Source: Sphingomonas psychrotolerans (lineage in GTDB: Bacteria > Pseudomonadota > Alphaproteobacteria > Sphingomonadales > Sphingomonadaceae). Taken from it: a DNA stretch of 64,000 bases. Below the pieces are notes generated by a model. It was not told where the DNA came from. It worked only from the letters and a program-made list of their open reading frames with translations, and did no database searches. Location: assembly GCF_002796605.1 (NCBI RefSeq), contig NZ_CP024923.1:1488001-1552000 (forward strand), in the 5' to 3' direction. Positions 27,396 through 36,660 of the stretch are shown piece by piece. The translations under genes and the position numbers were made by a program. Positions within the stretch are counted from its first letter, which is position 1. Each line of letters starts with the position of its first letter.

Positions 27396-27872
27396 CTAGT
27401 TCAGCACTTCGCCCGGCTCGACACCCCAAAGGTGCGACTGCTCGATATAGCCGGCGCGGCCGCCGACGTCGAAGCGACACCAGTTGCTCGCGCATTTGCT
27501 GATCCGGCCGACCACGCCTGGCGCGACTCGCCAGTTGATGTGCGCGGCGAGCTGCGGCGTGGCGCGCAGTTCGGTCACGGCGCCGACGACGATAGCCGTG
27601 CGGCGCTCGTCGAGGAAGTTGCGCAGCATCCAGCCCTGGGTGCCGCCGGGATCCTCGACCTTGCGCCACTCGCCATAGATGTCGAGCACCTTGAGCGGCA
27701 GTTCGCGCCGCTTGTAGAGCCAGCTCGCCGGATAGTTGCGCCCGGGTCCGGTGCGCAGATGGGCCTTGTCGACATCGATCGACACCCAATAAGGCGGCTT
27801 GCGCTGCGCGAGCGCAGGCACGGTCAGCCCCAGCGCCACGATCCCCGGCAATATCCAACCCGCCAGCCGCAT
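27396..27872 (-). CDS. Periplasmic SH3-domain protein
   Basis: This 158-residue exported protein has a signal peptide (MRLAGWILPGIVALGLTVPALA) and two bacterial SH3-like segments: VDKAHLRTGPGRNYPASWLY with YGEWRKVEDPGGTQGWML, then a second half ending in WCRFDVGGRAGYIEQSHLWGV. Bacterial SH3 domains bind peptidoglycan or cell-wall components. The ATG at 27872 is chosen because it directly precedes the signal peptide. It is divergent from the hydroxyacid dehydrogenase gene. Confidence 0.85.
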   Translation of the reverse strand: MRLAGWILPGIVALGLTVPALAQRKPPYWVSIDVDKAHLRTGPGRNYPASWLYKRRELPLKVLDIYGEWRKVEDPGGTQGWMLRNFLDERRTAIVVGAVTELRATPQLAAHINWRVAPGVVGRISKCASNWCRFDVGGRAGYIEQSHLWGVEPGEVLN

Positions 27873-27965
27873 TCGAACCCCTTTCGTCGTTTCCGCTGAT
27901 ACTGCGGCGGTGCCCTGCGCTTCAACCCGTTGACTGCGGCGCCCGCGAGCGCCAATCCGCCCTGA

Positions 27966-28964
27966 ATGGCACAAACCGCGCGCCCTTCCCGCCCCCGAGT
28001 GGCCGTCACCCGGACGCTTCCGGAGGCGATCGAGGCACGGATGGCCGAATTATTCGATCTCGCGCCCAATGCGGACGACCGACCGATGGACCGCGCAGCG
28101 CTGGCCGCCGCGATGGCCGATGTCGATGTCTTCGTCCCCACCGTCACCGACCGGATCGACGCCGAGCTGCTAGCCGCGGCGCCCGCACGGCTGCGGCTGA
28201 TCGCCAATTACGGCACCGGCGTGGGCCATATCGACCTCAAGGCCGCGCGCGATCGCGGCATCGCCGTCACCAACACCCCGGGCGTGCTGACCGAGGATAC
28301 CGCCGACATGGCGATGGCGCTGATCCTCGCCGCGCCGCGCCGGCTGATCGAAGGCGACAAACTGGTCCGCTCCGGCGAATGGACCGGCTGGCGGCCGACC
28401 GGCATGCGCGGACACCGCATCGGCGGCAAGAAGCTCGGCATCCTCGGCATGGGCCGGATCGGCCAGGCGGTGGCGCAGCGCGCGCGCGCCTTCGGTCTCC
28501 AGATCCATTATCATAACCGCCACCGCATTCCCGAAGTCGCGGAGGCACAGCTCGGCGCGATCTTCCATGCCGATCTCGATGCGATGCTGGACGCGGTCGA
28601 CATCCTGACCATCCATACTCCGCACACCGCAAGCACCGCCGGGCTGGTCGATGCGCAACGGCTCGATCTGCTCGGCCCGACCGGGTGGCTGATCAACACC
28701 GCGCGCGGTGAGATCATCGATCCCGAGGCATTGGTCGCGGCGCTGACCGAGGGCCGCATCGCCGGCGCCGGGCTCGACGTCTATGTGAACGAACCCGCGG
28801 TCGATCCGCGGCTGATCGCGCTCGACAATGTCGTGCTGCTCCCCCATCTCGGCTCCGCCACCTTCGAGGGACGCGAGGCGATGGGGCGCAAGGTGATCGC
28901 CAATATCCGCTCATGGGTCGACGGCCATCGCCCGCCCGATCAGGTCCTCGACGGCTGGCTCTAG
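27966..28964 (+). CDS. D-2-hydroxyacid dehydrogenase (glyoxylate/hydroxypyruvate reductase type)
   Basis: This 332-residue NAD(P)H-dependent 2-oxoacid reductase has the Rossmann motif GKKLGILGMGRIGQAVA near residue 157. The catalytic triad is seen as NTARGEIID (Arg), GLDVYVNEP (Glu) and LPHLGSAT (His). The latter arrangement is typical of glyoxylate/hydroxypyruvate reductases. Reducing glyoxylate would compete with malate synthase for the same metabolite, though the true substrate is unproven. Confidence 0.88.
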   Translation: MAQTARPSRPRVAVTRTLPEAIEARMAELFDLAPNADDRPMDRAALAAAMADVDVFVPTVTDRIDAELLAAAPARLRLIANYGTGVGHIDLKAARDRGIAVTNTPGVLTEDTADMAMALILAAPRRLIEGDKLVRSGEWTGWRPTGMRGHRIGGKKLGILGMGRIGQAVAQRARAFGLQIHYHNRHRIPEVAEAQLGAIFHADLDAMLDAVDILTIHTPHTASTAGLVDAQRLDLLGPTGWLINTARGEIIDPEALVAALTEGRIAGAGLDVYVNEPAVDPRLIALDNVVLLPHLGSATFEGREAMGRKVIANIRSWVDGHRPPDQVLDGWL

Positions 28965-28989
28965 CCGCCGTCAGGCCACATGAGCGCCG

Positions 28990-29685
28990 TCAGAGGCCGC
29001 GGAGCCACTCGCCGATCATCGCCTGCCCCGCAGCCACCGCCGCGGCCCCATGCGCGTTGTGCTCGTCACGCAGACGCTCGGGCGAAGTGCCGGCCTCAGC
29101 GATGAAGGCAGGGCCATTCTCGATCCATGCCTCGAAGCGCGGGTCCTCGCCCATCTCGGCGTGGAACTGGAGCGCGAGCAGTTCGGGTCCGCGGCGAAAC
29201 GCCTGGTGCGGGTAAGCCGGCGTCGAGGCGAGAAGCTCGACGCGCTCCGGCAAATCGAACGTGTCGCCGTGCCAATGCAGCATCGGCACCTCGGCGACGT
29301 GTCGGAGGGGAGACACCGCACCTGGATCGTTGAGCGTCACCGGCGAAAAGCCGATCTCCTTCACCGCTCCCGGCCGCACTTCCGCGCCCATCGCCGCCGC
29401 GATCATCTGCGCGCCGAGGCACACGCCCAAGGTGGGCAGCCCGCGCTCGATTCGCTCGGCGAGCCGCTCGAGCTCATGCGCGATCCACGGATGCGCCTCA
29501 CGCTCATAGACGCCCATCGGCCCGCCCATCATCAGCAGCAGGTCGGGTGCGTTGAAGTCGAGGCCCGAAAAACCCGGATCGGTGACGTCGACGCGATCGA
29601 GGACATAGCCCGCAGCCTCGATCGGCTCGCGGAACCCGGCAATGCCCTCAAAGGGAGTGTGGCGGATGATGAGACCGGTCTTCAT
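28990..29685 (-). CDS. Class I glutamine amidotransferase-like protein (GMP-synthase-type GATase)
   Basis: This 231-residue protein has a GATase1 fold. The nucleophile elbow is LGVCLGAQMIAAAMG, and the His-Glu pair is in ALQFHAEMGED. MGGPMGVYE precedes the cysteine. It has no synthetase partner domain, so it is of the stand-alone group that includes gamma-glutamyl hydrolases of polyamine or amine catabolism as well as uncharacterised enzymes. Start is the ATG at 29685. The reaction is not determined. Confidence 0.85.
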   Translation of the reverse strand: MKTGLIIRHTPFEGIAGFREPIEAAGYVLDRVDVTDPGFSGLDFNAPDLLLMMGGPMGVYEREAHPWIAHELERLAERIERGLPTLGVCLGAQMIAAAMGAEVRPGAVKEIGFSPVTLNDPGAVSPLRHVAEVPMLHWHGDTFDLPERVELLASTPAYPHQAFRRGPELLALQFHAEMGEDPRFEAWIENGPAFIAEAGTSPERLRDEHNAHGAAAVAAGQAMIGEWLRGL

Positions 29686-29788
29686 GCCACCACCCTAGCC
29701 CGGCCGGCTCCGAGCGCCAGGCCAGGTTTTCTTGCCAGCGTGCAAGCCGACCCATCCCGGACCGGTCAGCCCGGGTTGAACAACCGGA

Positions 29789-31192
29789 TCAATCCCCCGT
29801 CAGAATCCGGTCGACCAGCTGCTTCACCGTCGGCACGAACCCGTTCGAATAAAACGGGTCGCGTTTGAACTGATACGCGCCGTGCCCCGCGAACATCAGA
29901 TTCTGCTCGACCGGTCCGCCATGTGCGATGTCCTGCAGTGTCTTCTGGATGCAGAAGCTGCGCGGATCTGCGAGCCGGCCGGTCGAATTGGTCTCCGAGT
30001 CGGCCCAGGCTGAAAACTGGCACTGGCTGAGGCAGCCCATGCAATCGGCCTGATCCTTGCGGATGACGCCTTTCTCTTCCTCGCTGACGAAGACGAGGGT
30101 GTTGTCGGGGGTCTTGAGCGCCGAGGTGAAGCCCAGCCCGAACCATTCGCGCGCGCGCAGCAGATCGTTGCGCGTCACCCAGAAATTCTTGCCCTTCACA
30201 CCAACGTCGAGCTGGAAAATATGATCCCCCGCATGCTCGGTCGAATAGGCGATCTGGCGCTCCGATCGCGCCTCGAGACTGCGCAGGAACGGATTGCGCA
30301 CCGCCGACGAATAGAAGCCGGTCGGCGAGAAGCGGTGAAGCAGGATGTCGCCCTCCTCCAGCTTCATCAGCTCGTTCTTCCAGCCCTCGGGAATCGGGCT
30401 TTCCTTGGTAAGCAACGGCCGCGTCCCGAACTGGAAGGCTATCTTGCCGAGCTCGGGATTGTCGATCCAGTCGCTCCAGTCGCGCAGATACCAGACGCCG
30501 CCGGCCATCACGATCGGCACGTCGTCCGAGATGCCGCCCTCGCGCATCGTCGCGCGCAGGTCGCGAACCCGCGGATAGGGATCCTGCGGGACCAGCGGGT
30601 CCTCGGCATTGGACAGACCGTTATGCCCGCCGGCGAGCCATGGATCCTCATAGACCACCGCCGCCAGCCATTCCGAAGCCTTGGAATAGGCCCGCTTCCA
30701 CAGCGCCCGGAAGGCGCGGCCCGAACTGACGATCGGCAGATAGCTCACGCCGTAAGACGCCGTAATCTCGCTGAGCTTGTAGGGCATTCCCGCGCCGCAG
30801 GTCACGCCCGCGACCATTCCGCGCGTACGCTCCAGCACGCCGTGCAGGATCCGCTGCGCACCGCCCATTTCCCACAGCACGTTGATGTTGACCGCGCCTT
30901 TACCGCCAGCAATTTCGAACGCCTTTTTGACCTGGGTGACGGCGCCTTCGATCGCGTACTCGACCAGTTCCTCGTGGCGCTCGCGCCGGGTCAGCGCGCG
31001 ATAGATTTGCGGAATGATCTTGCCTTCGGCGTCATAGCTGTCGGCGTTGACTGCGCTCACCGTGCCGATGCCGCCCGCCGCCGCCCAGGCGCCAGCGCTG
31101 GCGTGATTCGTGGCCGCCACACCCTTGCCACCCTCGACCAGCGGCCAGACTTCGCGGCCGTTATAGTTGATAGGTGTCAGACCCTTGAACAA
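29789..31192 (-). CDS. Nitronate monooxygenase-like FMN oxidoreductase
   Basis: This flavoprotein of about 467 residues is of the nitronate monooxygenase (2-nitropropane dioxygenase-like) family. It binds FMN through GVAATNHASAGAWAAAGGIG, CGAGMPYKL, IVMAGGVWYL and FGTRPLLTKESPI. The family N-terminus (FKGLTPI) requires a TTG start at 31192, which has GGAGG five bases upstream. The first codon is thus non-ATG but well supported. A cysteine-containing C-terminal extension (DQADCMGCLSQCQFSAWAD) with four closely spaced Cys-type residues may bind metal. It likely oxidises a nitronate or acts as an enoyl reductase-like enzyme. Confidence 0.82.
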   Translation of the reverse strand: MFKGLTPINYNGREVWPLVEGGKGVAATNHASAGAWAAAGGIGTVSAVNADSYDAEGKIIPQIYRALTRRERHEELVEYAIEGAVTQVKKAFEIAGGKGAVNINVLWEMGGAQRILHGVLERTRGMVAGVTCGAGMPYKLSEITASYGVSYLPIVSSGRAFRALWKRAYSKASEWLAAVVYEDPWLAGGHNGLSNAEDPLVPQDPYPRVRDLRATMREGGISDDVPIVMAGGVWYLRDWSDWIDNPELGKIAFQFGTRPLLTKESPIPEGWKNELMKLEEGDILLHRFSPTGFYSSAVRNPFLRSLEARSERQIAYSTEHAGDHIFQLDVGVKGKNFWVTRNDLLRAREWFGLGFTSALKTPDNTLVFVSEEEKGVIRKDQADCMGCLSQCQFSAWADSETNSTGRLADPRSFCIQKTLQDIAHGGPVEQNLMFAGHGAYQFKRDPFYSNGFVPTVKQLVDRILTGD

Positions 31193-31257
31193 AATGACCT
31201 CCGGAAAAAATTTGAGCGACGCTATACGCAACCTGCACGGGACGCGAGTAGCATTTG

Positions 31258-32391
31258 TTACCCTAACACACCCGGCCGTCCCATCGCTTCGCCATATAGC
31301 CGCGCGTACGAGGCGACCATCTGCGCTTCATCGAATAACGCACAAGCACGCGCGCGGTTCTGTTGGCCGATATAACGCATAGAATCCGGATTGCGCGCCA
31401 GCGTGTCGATCCGATCGCGCAGGTCGACTTCGTGGTGGCGTGGCGCGAGGAACGGCACATTCTCGGGCGAAACCATCACCGGAATGTCGCCGACCCGCGT
31501 CGACACCACCGGCAGTCCCGCCGCCATTGCCTCCAGCACCGAGATCGGCGCCTGCTCGCTCTTCGACGACATCGCATAGATGTCGAACAGTCCCATATAG
31601 CGATGCGGCTCGGGCAGGAAGCCGGGGAGAATCACCTGATCCTCGATCGCCATGGCCTCGGCCTGATCGAGGATGTTCTGGCGTTCGGGTCCTTCCCCGA
31701 GAATCACCAGCTTGAAGCGTGCATTGACGCCGGCGACGGCGCGCACCAGCATCGGCAAATCCTTCACCGGCCTGAGGCCCGCGACGCAGCCGATGAACAC
31801 CTCGCCTTCCCGGCGGTTCTGCAGCTGCGGAATCAACTTCGCGTCCGGCTTGTTCGCATAGAGCGCGGTCGGCACCCCGTTTGCGATACGATGAACCCGC
31901 TCCGCCGGCTGGCGCCAATGCTTCAACGCTACCCTCTCGAGCACCGCGCTGGGCACGATCAGCGCGTTGGCCGCGGGCAGCGCGATCCGGCGATACATGT
32001 TGCGCACCGGATTGAGCCGCTCGGCCTCGTCCTGGTTGAAGCCGTCCTCGTGGTGGACGATCGGCGGCAGCCCCTTGCCGAACACCCGCGCCGCCATCAC
32101 CCCGTCGATCGCGCCCCAATTATAGGTCAGCACCAGATCGAAGCGCCGCATGAACCGCGCAATCTCCTCATAGCGTTTGACCGACGGCTTGCCGGAGAGC
32201 GGCGGCGGGTTCTGCGCGATCTCGTATTTGATGCCCGTGGCGATCGCATCGCGCGCACCGAGTTGCTCGGGCATCGCCGAGACGATGGTATGCCGCGCGC
32301 GCTCCCCGAACGCATTCATCAGTCGCACGGCACGCGCTTCCTTGCCGCCATGGTTGAAGGTCGAGTGGAGGTGAAGGATGTGGATGGGCAT
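31258..32391 (-). CDS. GT4-family glycosyltransferase
   Basis: This 377-residue retaining glycosyltransferase has the GT-B fold. The N-terminal glycine loop HSTFNHGGKEARAV binds the acceptor side, and the C-terminal sugar-nucleotide site includes AGLRPVKDLPMLV, LGEGPERQNIL and the E-x7-E motif SEQAPISVLEAM. The ATG at 32391 is used because the conserved fold begins there; the frame is open a little further. It probably transfers a sugar during envelope polysaccharide or glycan synthesis, but no polysaccharide cluster is adjacent. Confidence 0.87.
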   Translation of the reverse strand: MPIHILHLHSTFNHGGKEARAVRLMNAFGERARHTIVSAMPEQLGARDAIATGIKYEIAQNPPPLSGKPSVKRYEEIARFMRRFDLVLTYNWGAIDGVMAARVFGKGLPPIVHHEDGFNQDEAERLNPVRNMYRRIALPAANALIVPSAVLERVALKHWRQPAERVHRIANGVPTALYANKPDAKLIPQLQNRREGEVFIGCVAGLRPVKDLPMLVRAVAGVNARFKLVILGEGPERQNILDQAEAMAIEDQVILPGFLPEPHRYMGLFDIYAMSSKSEQAPISVLEAMAAGLPVVSTRVGDIPVMVSPENVPFLAPRHHEVDLRDRIDTLARNPDSMRYIGQQNRARACALFDEAQMVASYARLYGEAMGRPGVLG

Positions 32392-32415
32392 GTCGGAGGC
32401 GGTGCTTAGCCTTCT

Positions 32416-32495
32416 CGTCATCCCGGCGAAAGCCGGGATCTCAGGAGGGAGAGCCCAGCTTGCGGCACGAGATCCCGGCGTCCGCCGGGATGACG
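32416..32495. repeat. Paired palindromic repeat, ATCCCGGC type
   Basis: Two short hairpins (ATCCCGGC with GCCGGGAT around GAAA; ATCCCGGCG with CGCCGGGAT around TC) face each other about 30 bp apart, with outer ends GTCATCCCGGCG and CGCCGGGATGAC. It fills the gap between the glycosyltransferase and the alpha/beta hydrolase stop. The core matches those at 8942 and 55096. Confidence 0.8.
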
Positions 32496-32496
32496 G

Positions 32497-33363
32497 CTAT
32501 TTCACCTTCGCCAACAACCGCTCGATCGCCGCGACAGCCTCGGGCTCGTCCAGCGTCGGTGCGTGCCCAACGCCCGCCACCGTCACCAGTTCGCCTTTGG
32601 GCAGTCGCGCGATCATTTTCTCCGCGGTCGCGGCGCTCAATATGTCCGAGCGCTCGCCGCGTATCACCAGCGCCGGCTTGTCTTTCAGCGCGTCGATCGT
32701 CGGCCACATGTCCGGTCCGGCCTCGTTGCCCGGAACGCGGAACGGCTCGGCGATCTTCATGTCGTAATCGAGCACGATCCGCCCCGAGCTGTTCACCCGA
32801 TAGAGCCGCTTGGCCATGCGCAGCCAGTCCTCGATGCCATAATCCGGATAGACCTCGGCATTGTTCTCGGCGATCGCCCGGGCGGCGTGGATCCAGGTCG
32901 GGTGCCACACCGCCTTGCCGACATAGGTGCGAATCCGCGCCAGCCCGCCGGGCTCGAGCTCGGGGCCGACATCGTTGAGCACCGCGCCGGCCAGCTTCGC
33001 CCCGTCGGTCGCCGCGAGCAGCATGGTGACGATGCCGCCCAGCGAGGTGCCCACCGCGACGAAGCGCTCGATCCCCAATTCGCCGAGCAGTGCCTCGACA
33101 TCCTGCAAATAGGTCAGCGGGACATAGGACATCGGGTCCTTGGCATAGGCGCTGTCGCCGCGCCCGCGGAACTCGACCAGCAGCACCCGGCGTGCACCGG
33201 CCAGCCGGGTGGCGAGCTCCGCATAGTCGCGCGCATTGCGGGTCAGTCCCGGAAAGCAGATCACCGGGGGCTTGTCGTCCGCCCCGCCATAATCGCGGTA
33301 ATGCAGCCGCAGGCCGTCTTTCGACCACCAATAGCCATCGCTGTAGTTGCGCCGCTCACCCAT
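32497..33363 (-). CDS. Alpha/beta hydrolase
   Basis: This 288-residue alpha/beta-hydrolase enzyme has the nucleophile elbow VAVGTSLGGIVTML (GxSxG, near residue 115), the oxyanion stretch VICFPGLTRNARDY, an Asp after strand 6 (the SDILSAATA region) and the catalytic histidine in VAGVGHAPTLDEP. The ATG at 33363 lies only 18 bp from the divergent SelO start. The substrate (ester, lactone or haloalkane-like) is not determined. Confidence 0.85.
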   Translation of the reverse strand: MGERRNYSDGYWWSKDGLRLHYRDYGGADDKPPVICFPGLTRNARDYAELATRLAGARRVLLVEFRGRGDSAYAKDPMSYVPLTYLQDVEALLGELGIERFVAVGTSLGGIVTMLLAATDGAKLAGAVLNDVGPELEPGGLARIRTYVGKAVWHPTWIHAARAIAENNAEVYPDYGIEDWLRMAKRLYRVNSSGRIVLDYDMKIAEPFRVPGNEAGPDMWPTIDALKDKPALVIRGERSDILSAATAEKMIARLPKGELVTVAGVGHAPTLDEPEAVAAIERLLAKVK

Positions 33364-33381
33364 CGCTCCCCATATCGCCGG

Positions 33382-34734
33382 ATGGCTTTCACTCCGCAAC
33401 AGGCGATCCTCGAACTCGGCGACGCCTTCTATGATCCCGTCACCGCGGCACGCTTCCCGAAGACGATCCTGCGCTTCCGCAACGATCGCGCAGCAACGGA
33501 AGTCGGGCTGGACGGGCTGAGCGATCCGCAATGGATCGCCCATTTCGGCCGGTTCGAGCCGCTCCCCGGCGGCCTCCAGCAGCCGCTGGCGCTGCGCTAT
33601 CACGGCCATCAGTTCCGCGTGTACAATCCCGAGATCGGCGATGGCCGCGGCTTCCTGTTCGCGCAGATGACCGACGCCCGCGGCCGTCTGATGGACCTTG
33701 GCACCAAGGGCTCGGGCCAGACGCCATGGAGCCGCTTCGGCGATGGTCGCCTCACCCTTAAAGGCGGCGTACGCGAAATCCTCGCCACCGAAATGCTCGA
33801 GGCGCTGGGCGTCGAGACCTCGCGCACCTTCTCGCTGATCGAGACCGGCGAGGAGCTCCAGCGCGGCGATGAGCCCTCGCCTACCCGCTCGGCCGTGCTC
33901 GTCCGGCTCAATCACGGCCATATCCGCATCGGCACCTTCCAGCGCCTCGCCCATGCGCACGACGTCGAGAATATCGCGCGGCTCGCTGCCTATGTGCTCC
34001 GCCATTATTACGGGGAAGAGCCCGGCAACGATGCACCGCAACGGCTGCTCGGCCATGTCGCCGCGCGCACCGCGCGGATGGCCGGCCGCTTCATGGCGGC
34101 AGGCTTCGTCCATGGCGTGCTCAACAGCGACAATATCAACGTCACCGGCGAGAGCTTCGATTACGGCCCGTGGCGCTTCGCGCCGAGCTGGGCGCCGGGC
34201 TTCACTGCCGCCTATTTCGATCAGACCGGACTTTATGCCTTCGGCCGCCAGCCCGAGGCGATCTATTGGGACCTGATGCAGCTCGCCAGTTCGCTCCGGC
34301 TGATCGTCGAGGAGGAGCCGCTGATCGAGGCGATGGAGGTGTTTCCCGAGACCTTTCAGCGTGAAGTGGCCGAGGCGATGCTGTGGCGGCTCGGCGTCGT
34401 GCCACGCGGCGCCGAACAGGATCGGCCGCTGGTCGGCGCGATCGAAGCGGCGCTGGCCGCGAGCCGCGCCTCGATCGACCGCTTCTTCTTCGATGGCTTT
34501 GGCGGCACGCTTCCGGCCGATTACGGCGAGCCGTTTGCCGAGGTTCGCGCGCAACTCGCGCAGTACGCGCCCCGCAAGCCGCGCGATCGCCCTTATTGGT
34601 CCGATCCGGAACCCTGCGCGATGCTAATCGACGAAGTCGAGGCGATCTGGGCGCGGATCGCGCAGGGCGACGACTGGACCCTGCTGCATGCCAAGATCGC
34701 CGCGATCCGCAGAATGGGCGAGGCGCTCGGCTAG
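33382..34734 (+). CDS. selO: Protein adenylyltransferase SelO (YdiU family, short form)
   Basis: This pseudokinase-fold enzyme transfers AMP from ATP to protein Ser/Thr/Tyr residues. It carries RYHGHQFRVYNPEIGDGRG, the lysine-containing GTKGSGQTPWSRFGDGRLTL, TEMLEALGVETSRTFSLI and the metal-binding GVLNSDNINVTGESFDYGP. It is 450 residues and lacks a C-terminal extension with the terminal Cys/Sec found in longer SelO proteins. The start ATG at 33382 has no strong ribosome site and may be leaderless. It is head-to-head with the alpha/beta hydrolase, 18 bp apart. Confidence 0.88.
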   Translation: MAFTPQQAILELGDAFYDPVTAARFPKTILRFRNDRAATEVGLDGLSDPQWIAHFGRFEPLPGGLQQPLALRYHGHQFRVYNPEIGDGRGFLFAQMTDARGRLMDLGTKGSGQTPWSRFGDGRLTLKGGVREILATEMLEALGVETSRTFSLIETGEELQRGDEPSPTRSAVLVRLNHGHIRIGTFQRLAHAHDVENIARLAAYVLRHYYGEEPGNDAPQRLLGHVAARTARMAGRFMAAGFVHGVLNSDNINVTGESFDYGPWRFAPSWAPGFTAAYFDQTGLYAFGRQPEAIYWDLMQLASSLRLIVEEEPLIEAMEVFPETFQREVAEAMLWRLGVVPRGAEQDRPLVGAIEAALAASRASIDRFFFDGFGGTLPADYGEPFAEVRAQLAQYAPRKPRDRPYWSDPEPCAMLIDEVEAIWARIAQGDDWTLLHAKIAAIRRMGEALG

Positions 34735-34801
34735 GGGTTGGCAAGCCTCGCGTGTTTCGGGCAAGAGCTAGCCATCATTCCGGGGATCTAAGCACAGCAT
34801 A

Positions 34802-36217
34802 ATGCCGGGAACGGAAATCATCTCCACCGAGCCGGCTACGGGTGCCGTGCTCTGGCGTCAGAAGATCGGCGACGTCGACGCCGAGGTCGCGCATGCGCGG
34901 CGCAGCTGGGCCGAATGGGCCGCGCGCCCACTGACCTACCGAATCGAGGCGCTGCGCCGCTTCGCCAATGTCGTCCGGCAAAAGGCCGACGCCTTCACCG
35001 ACCTGCTCGCCCGCGAGACCGGCAAGCCGTTGTGGGAAGCGCGAACCGAAGTCGAGACGGTGATCGGCAAGGTCGACATCTCGATCACTGCTTATTCGGA
35101 ACGCACCGGCCAGCGCCGGATCGAGGCGCCGATGAACACCCGGCTCGCGCTGCGCCACAAGCCGCACGGCGTGCTCGCGGTGCTCGGCCCGTATAATTTC
35201 CCCGCGCATTTGCCTAACGGCCACATCGTGCCCGCCTTGCTCGCCGGCAACGCCGTGGTGTTCAAGCCTTCGGAAAAGACCCCCGCGAGCGGTGCGTTTC
35301 TGGTGGATTGCTTCCACGCCGCGGGCATCCCCGAAGGCTGTATCCGCCTGCTGATCGGCGGCCCCGAGGAGGGCAAGGCGCTCGCCGGCCATCCCGATAT
35401 CGACGGGCTGTTGTTCACCGGCTCGGCCAATACCGGCATCGCGCTCAACCGCCAGTTCGCGACGCGGCCCGAGAAGATCCTCGCGCTCGAAATGGGCGGC
35501 AACAATCCGATCGTGGTATGGGACACCCCCGATCTCTATTCGGCCGCGGTGCTGGTCATCCAGTCGGCCTTCACCACCGCGGGCCAGCGCTGCACCGCCG
35601 CGCGACGGCTGATCGTCGACCAGAATCTCTACGATCCGCTGATGGAGGAAGTGAACAAGCTGATCAGCCGGCTGATCATCGGCGAGCCGCACGCCGATCC
35701 CGCGCCGTTCATGGGTCCGGTGATCGACAATGACAGCGCCGACATGCTCACCGAGAGCTTTCTCGCGCTCTCGACGATGGGTGGCCGCCCCTTGCGCCAC
35801 ATGGAGCGCCCGATCGAGGGCCGGCCGTTCATCACCCCCGGGCTGATCGACATGACCCAGGCCAATGACAAGCCCGATGTCGAATTGTTCGGCCCGGTGC
35901 TGCAAATCTACCGCAAGGCGACCTTCGAAGAGGCGATCGCCGAGGCCAATGACACGCGCTACGGCCTGTCGGCGTCGTTGGTCAGCCAGAATCCGCGGCT
36001 CTACGATCAGTTCTGGGCCAATATCCGCGCCGGCATCGTCAACTGGAACCGCCCGACCAACGGCGCGTCGTCGGCCGCGCCGTTCGGCGGGGTCGGCTGG
36101 TCGGGCAATCACCGGCCCAGCGCCTATTACGCCGCGGACTATTGCGCCTACCCTGTGGTCTCCTCGGAATCCGAACAGGCGCGCGCGGCGATCGGGCTGG
36201 GACTAAGGGACGCCTGA
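34802..36217 (+). CDS. astD: Succinylglutamate-semialdehyde dehydrogenase
   Basis: This 471-residue NAD-dependent aldehyde dehydrogenase oxidises N-succinylglutamate semialdehyde in the arginine succinyltransferase pathway. Typical features are GPYNFPAHLPNGHIVPALLAG, KPSEKTP, FTGSANTG, the general-base LEMGGNNP and the nucleophile in TTAGQRCTAARR. The GPYNFP-HLPNG pair is characteristic of AstD. Other ast genes are not nearby. A short hairpin follows the stop. Confidence 0.9.
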   Translation: MPGTEIISTEPATGAVLWRQKIGDVDAEVAHARRSWAEWAARPLTYRIEALRRFANVVRQKADAFTDLLARETGKPLWEARTEVETVIGKVDISITAYSERTGQRRIEAPMNTRLALRHKPHGVLAVLGPYNFPAHLPNGHIVPALLAGNAVVFKPSEKTPASGAFLVDCFHAAGIPEGCIRLLIGGPEEGKALAGHPDIDGLLFTGSANTGIALNRQFATRPEKILALEMGGNNPIVVWDTPDLYSAAVLVIQSAFTTAGQRCTAARRLIVDQNLYDPLMEEVNKLISRLIIGEPHADPAPFMGPVIDNDSADMLTESFLALSTMGGRPLRHMERPIEGRPFITPGLIDMTQANDKPDVELFGPVLQIYRKATFEEAIAEANDTRYGLSASLVSQNPRLYDQFWANIRAGIVNWNRPTNGASSAAPFGGVGWSGNHRPSAYYAADYCAYPVVSSESEQARAAIGLGLRDA

Positions 36218-36219
36218 AA

Positions 36220-36248
36220 AATCCTCCGTCGCGAAGCGGGGGAGGATT
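36220..36248. repeat. Hairpin after astD
   Basis: AATCCTCC and GGAGGATT form an 8-bp stem enclosing GTCGCGAAGCGGGG, starting 3 bp after the astD stop. There is no U tract, so it is a palindromic repeat or mRNA-stabilising element rather than a terminator. Confidence 0.6.
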
Positions 36249-36296
36249 AGAATAGCACGCTGGACATCTCGCCGACCTGCTCGCTATCGCCCTCCG

Positions 36297-36497
36297 ATGC
36301 CAGTCACAGCCACCATCATGAATTCCACCACCGGCCAGCCGATACAGAAGCTGACCTTCGGCCGCATGCCCAAGCCCTGGGCCTCGTTCACCCTCGAAAG
36401 CGGCGAGCTCGTCACCGCCGACCGCGTCGATGTCGGCAAGCCTGCGCCGGGCAAGGTCGTCGTGCCGGTTTCGGTTTGGGTCACGCCCAAGAAATAA
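36297..36497 (+). CDS. Hypothetical small protein
   Basis: This 66-residue protein has protein-like composition (FGRMPKPWASFTLESGELVTADRVDVGKPAPGKVVVP), no signal peptide and no membrane segment. I recognise no family. Upstream sequence lacks a clear ribosome site, so expression is uncertain. It stands alone between astD and the DUF465 gene. Confidence 0.45.
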   Translation: MPVTATIMNSTTGQPIQKLTFGRMPKPWASFTLESGELVTADRVDVGKPAPGKVVVPVSVWVTPKK

Positions 36498-36660
36498 CCG
36501 GCCGACGCCGCAGTCCAGCGCCAGCAATATTTCGTTACGATTGCCGCCGCGCTGCGCATTGAATCCTTAACCCCGTCCCCCTAAATTGGTCTTGCGGGAC
36601 CGGGCCCCTCTGGCGGTGGCTTCATCTGAAGCGCCGTGATGTCGGACCGCATCGAGCTAG

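Noticed and set aside
36498..36660. tRNA or phage attachment site in the gap before the structured leader
   Set aside because: No cloverleaf, CCA end or direct repeat could be drawn; I see no gene in this stretch.
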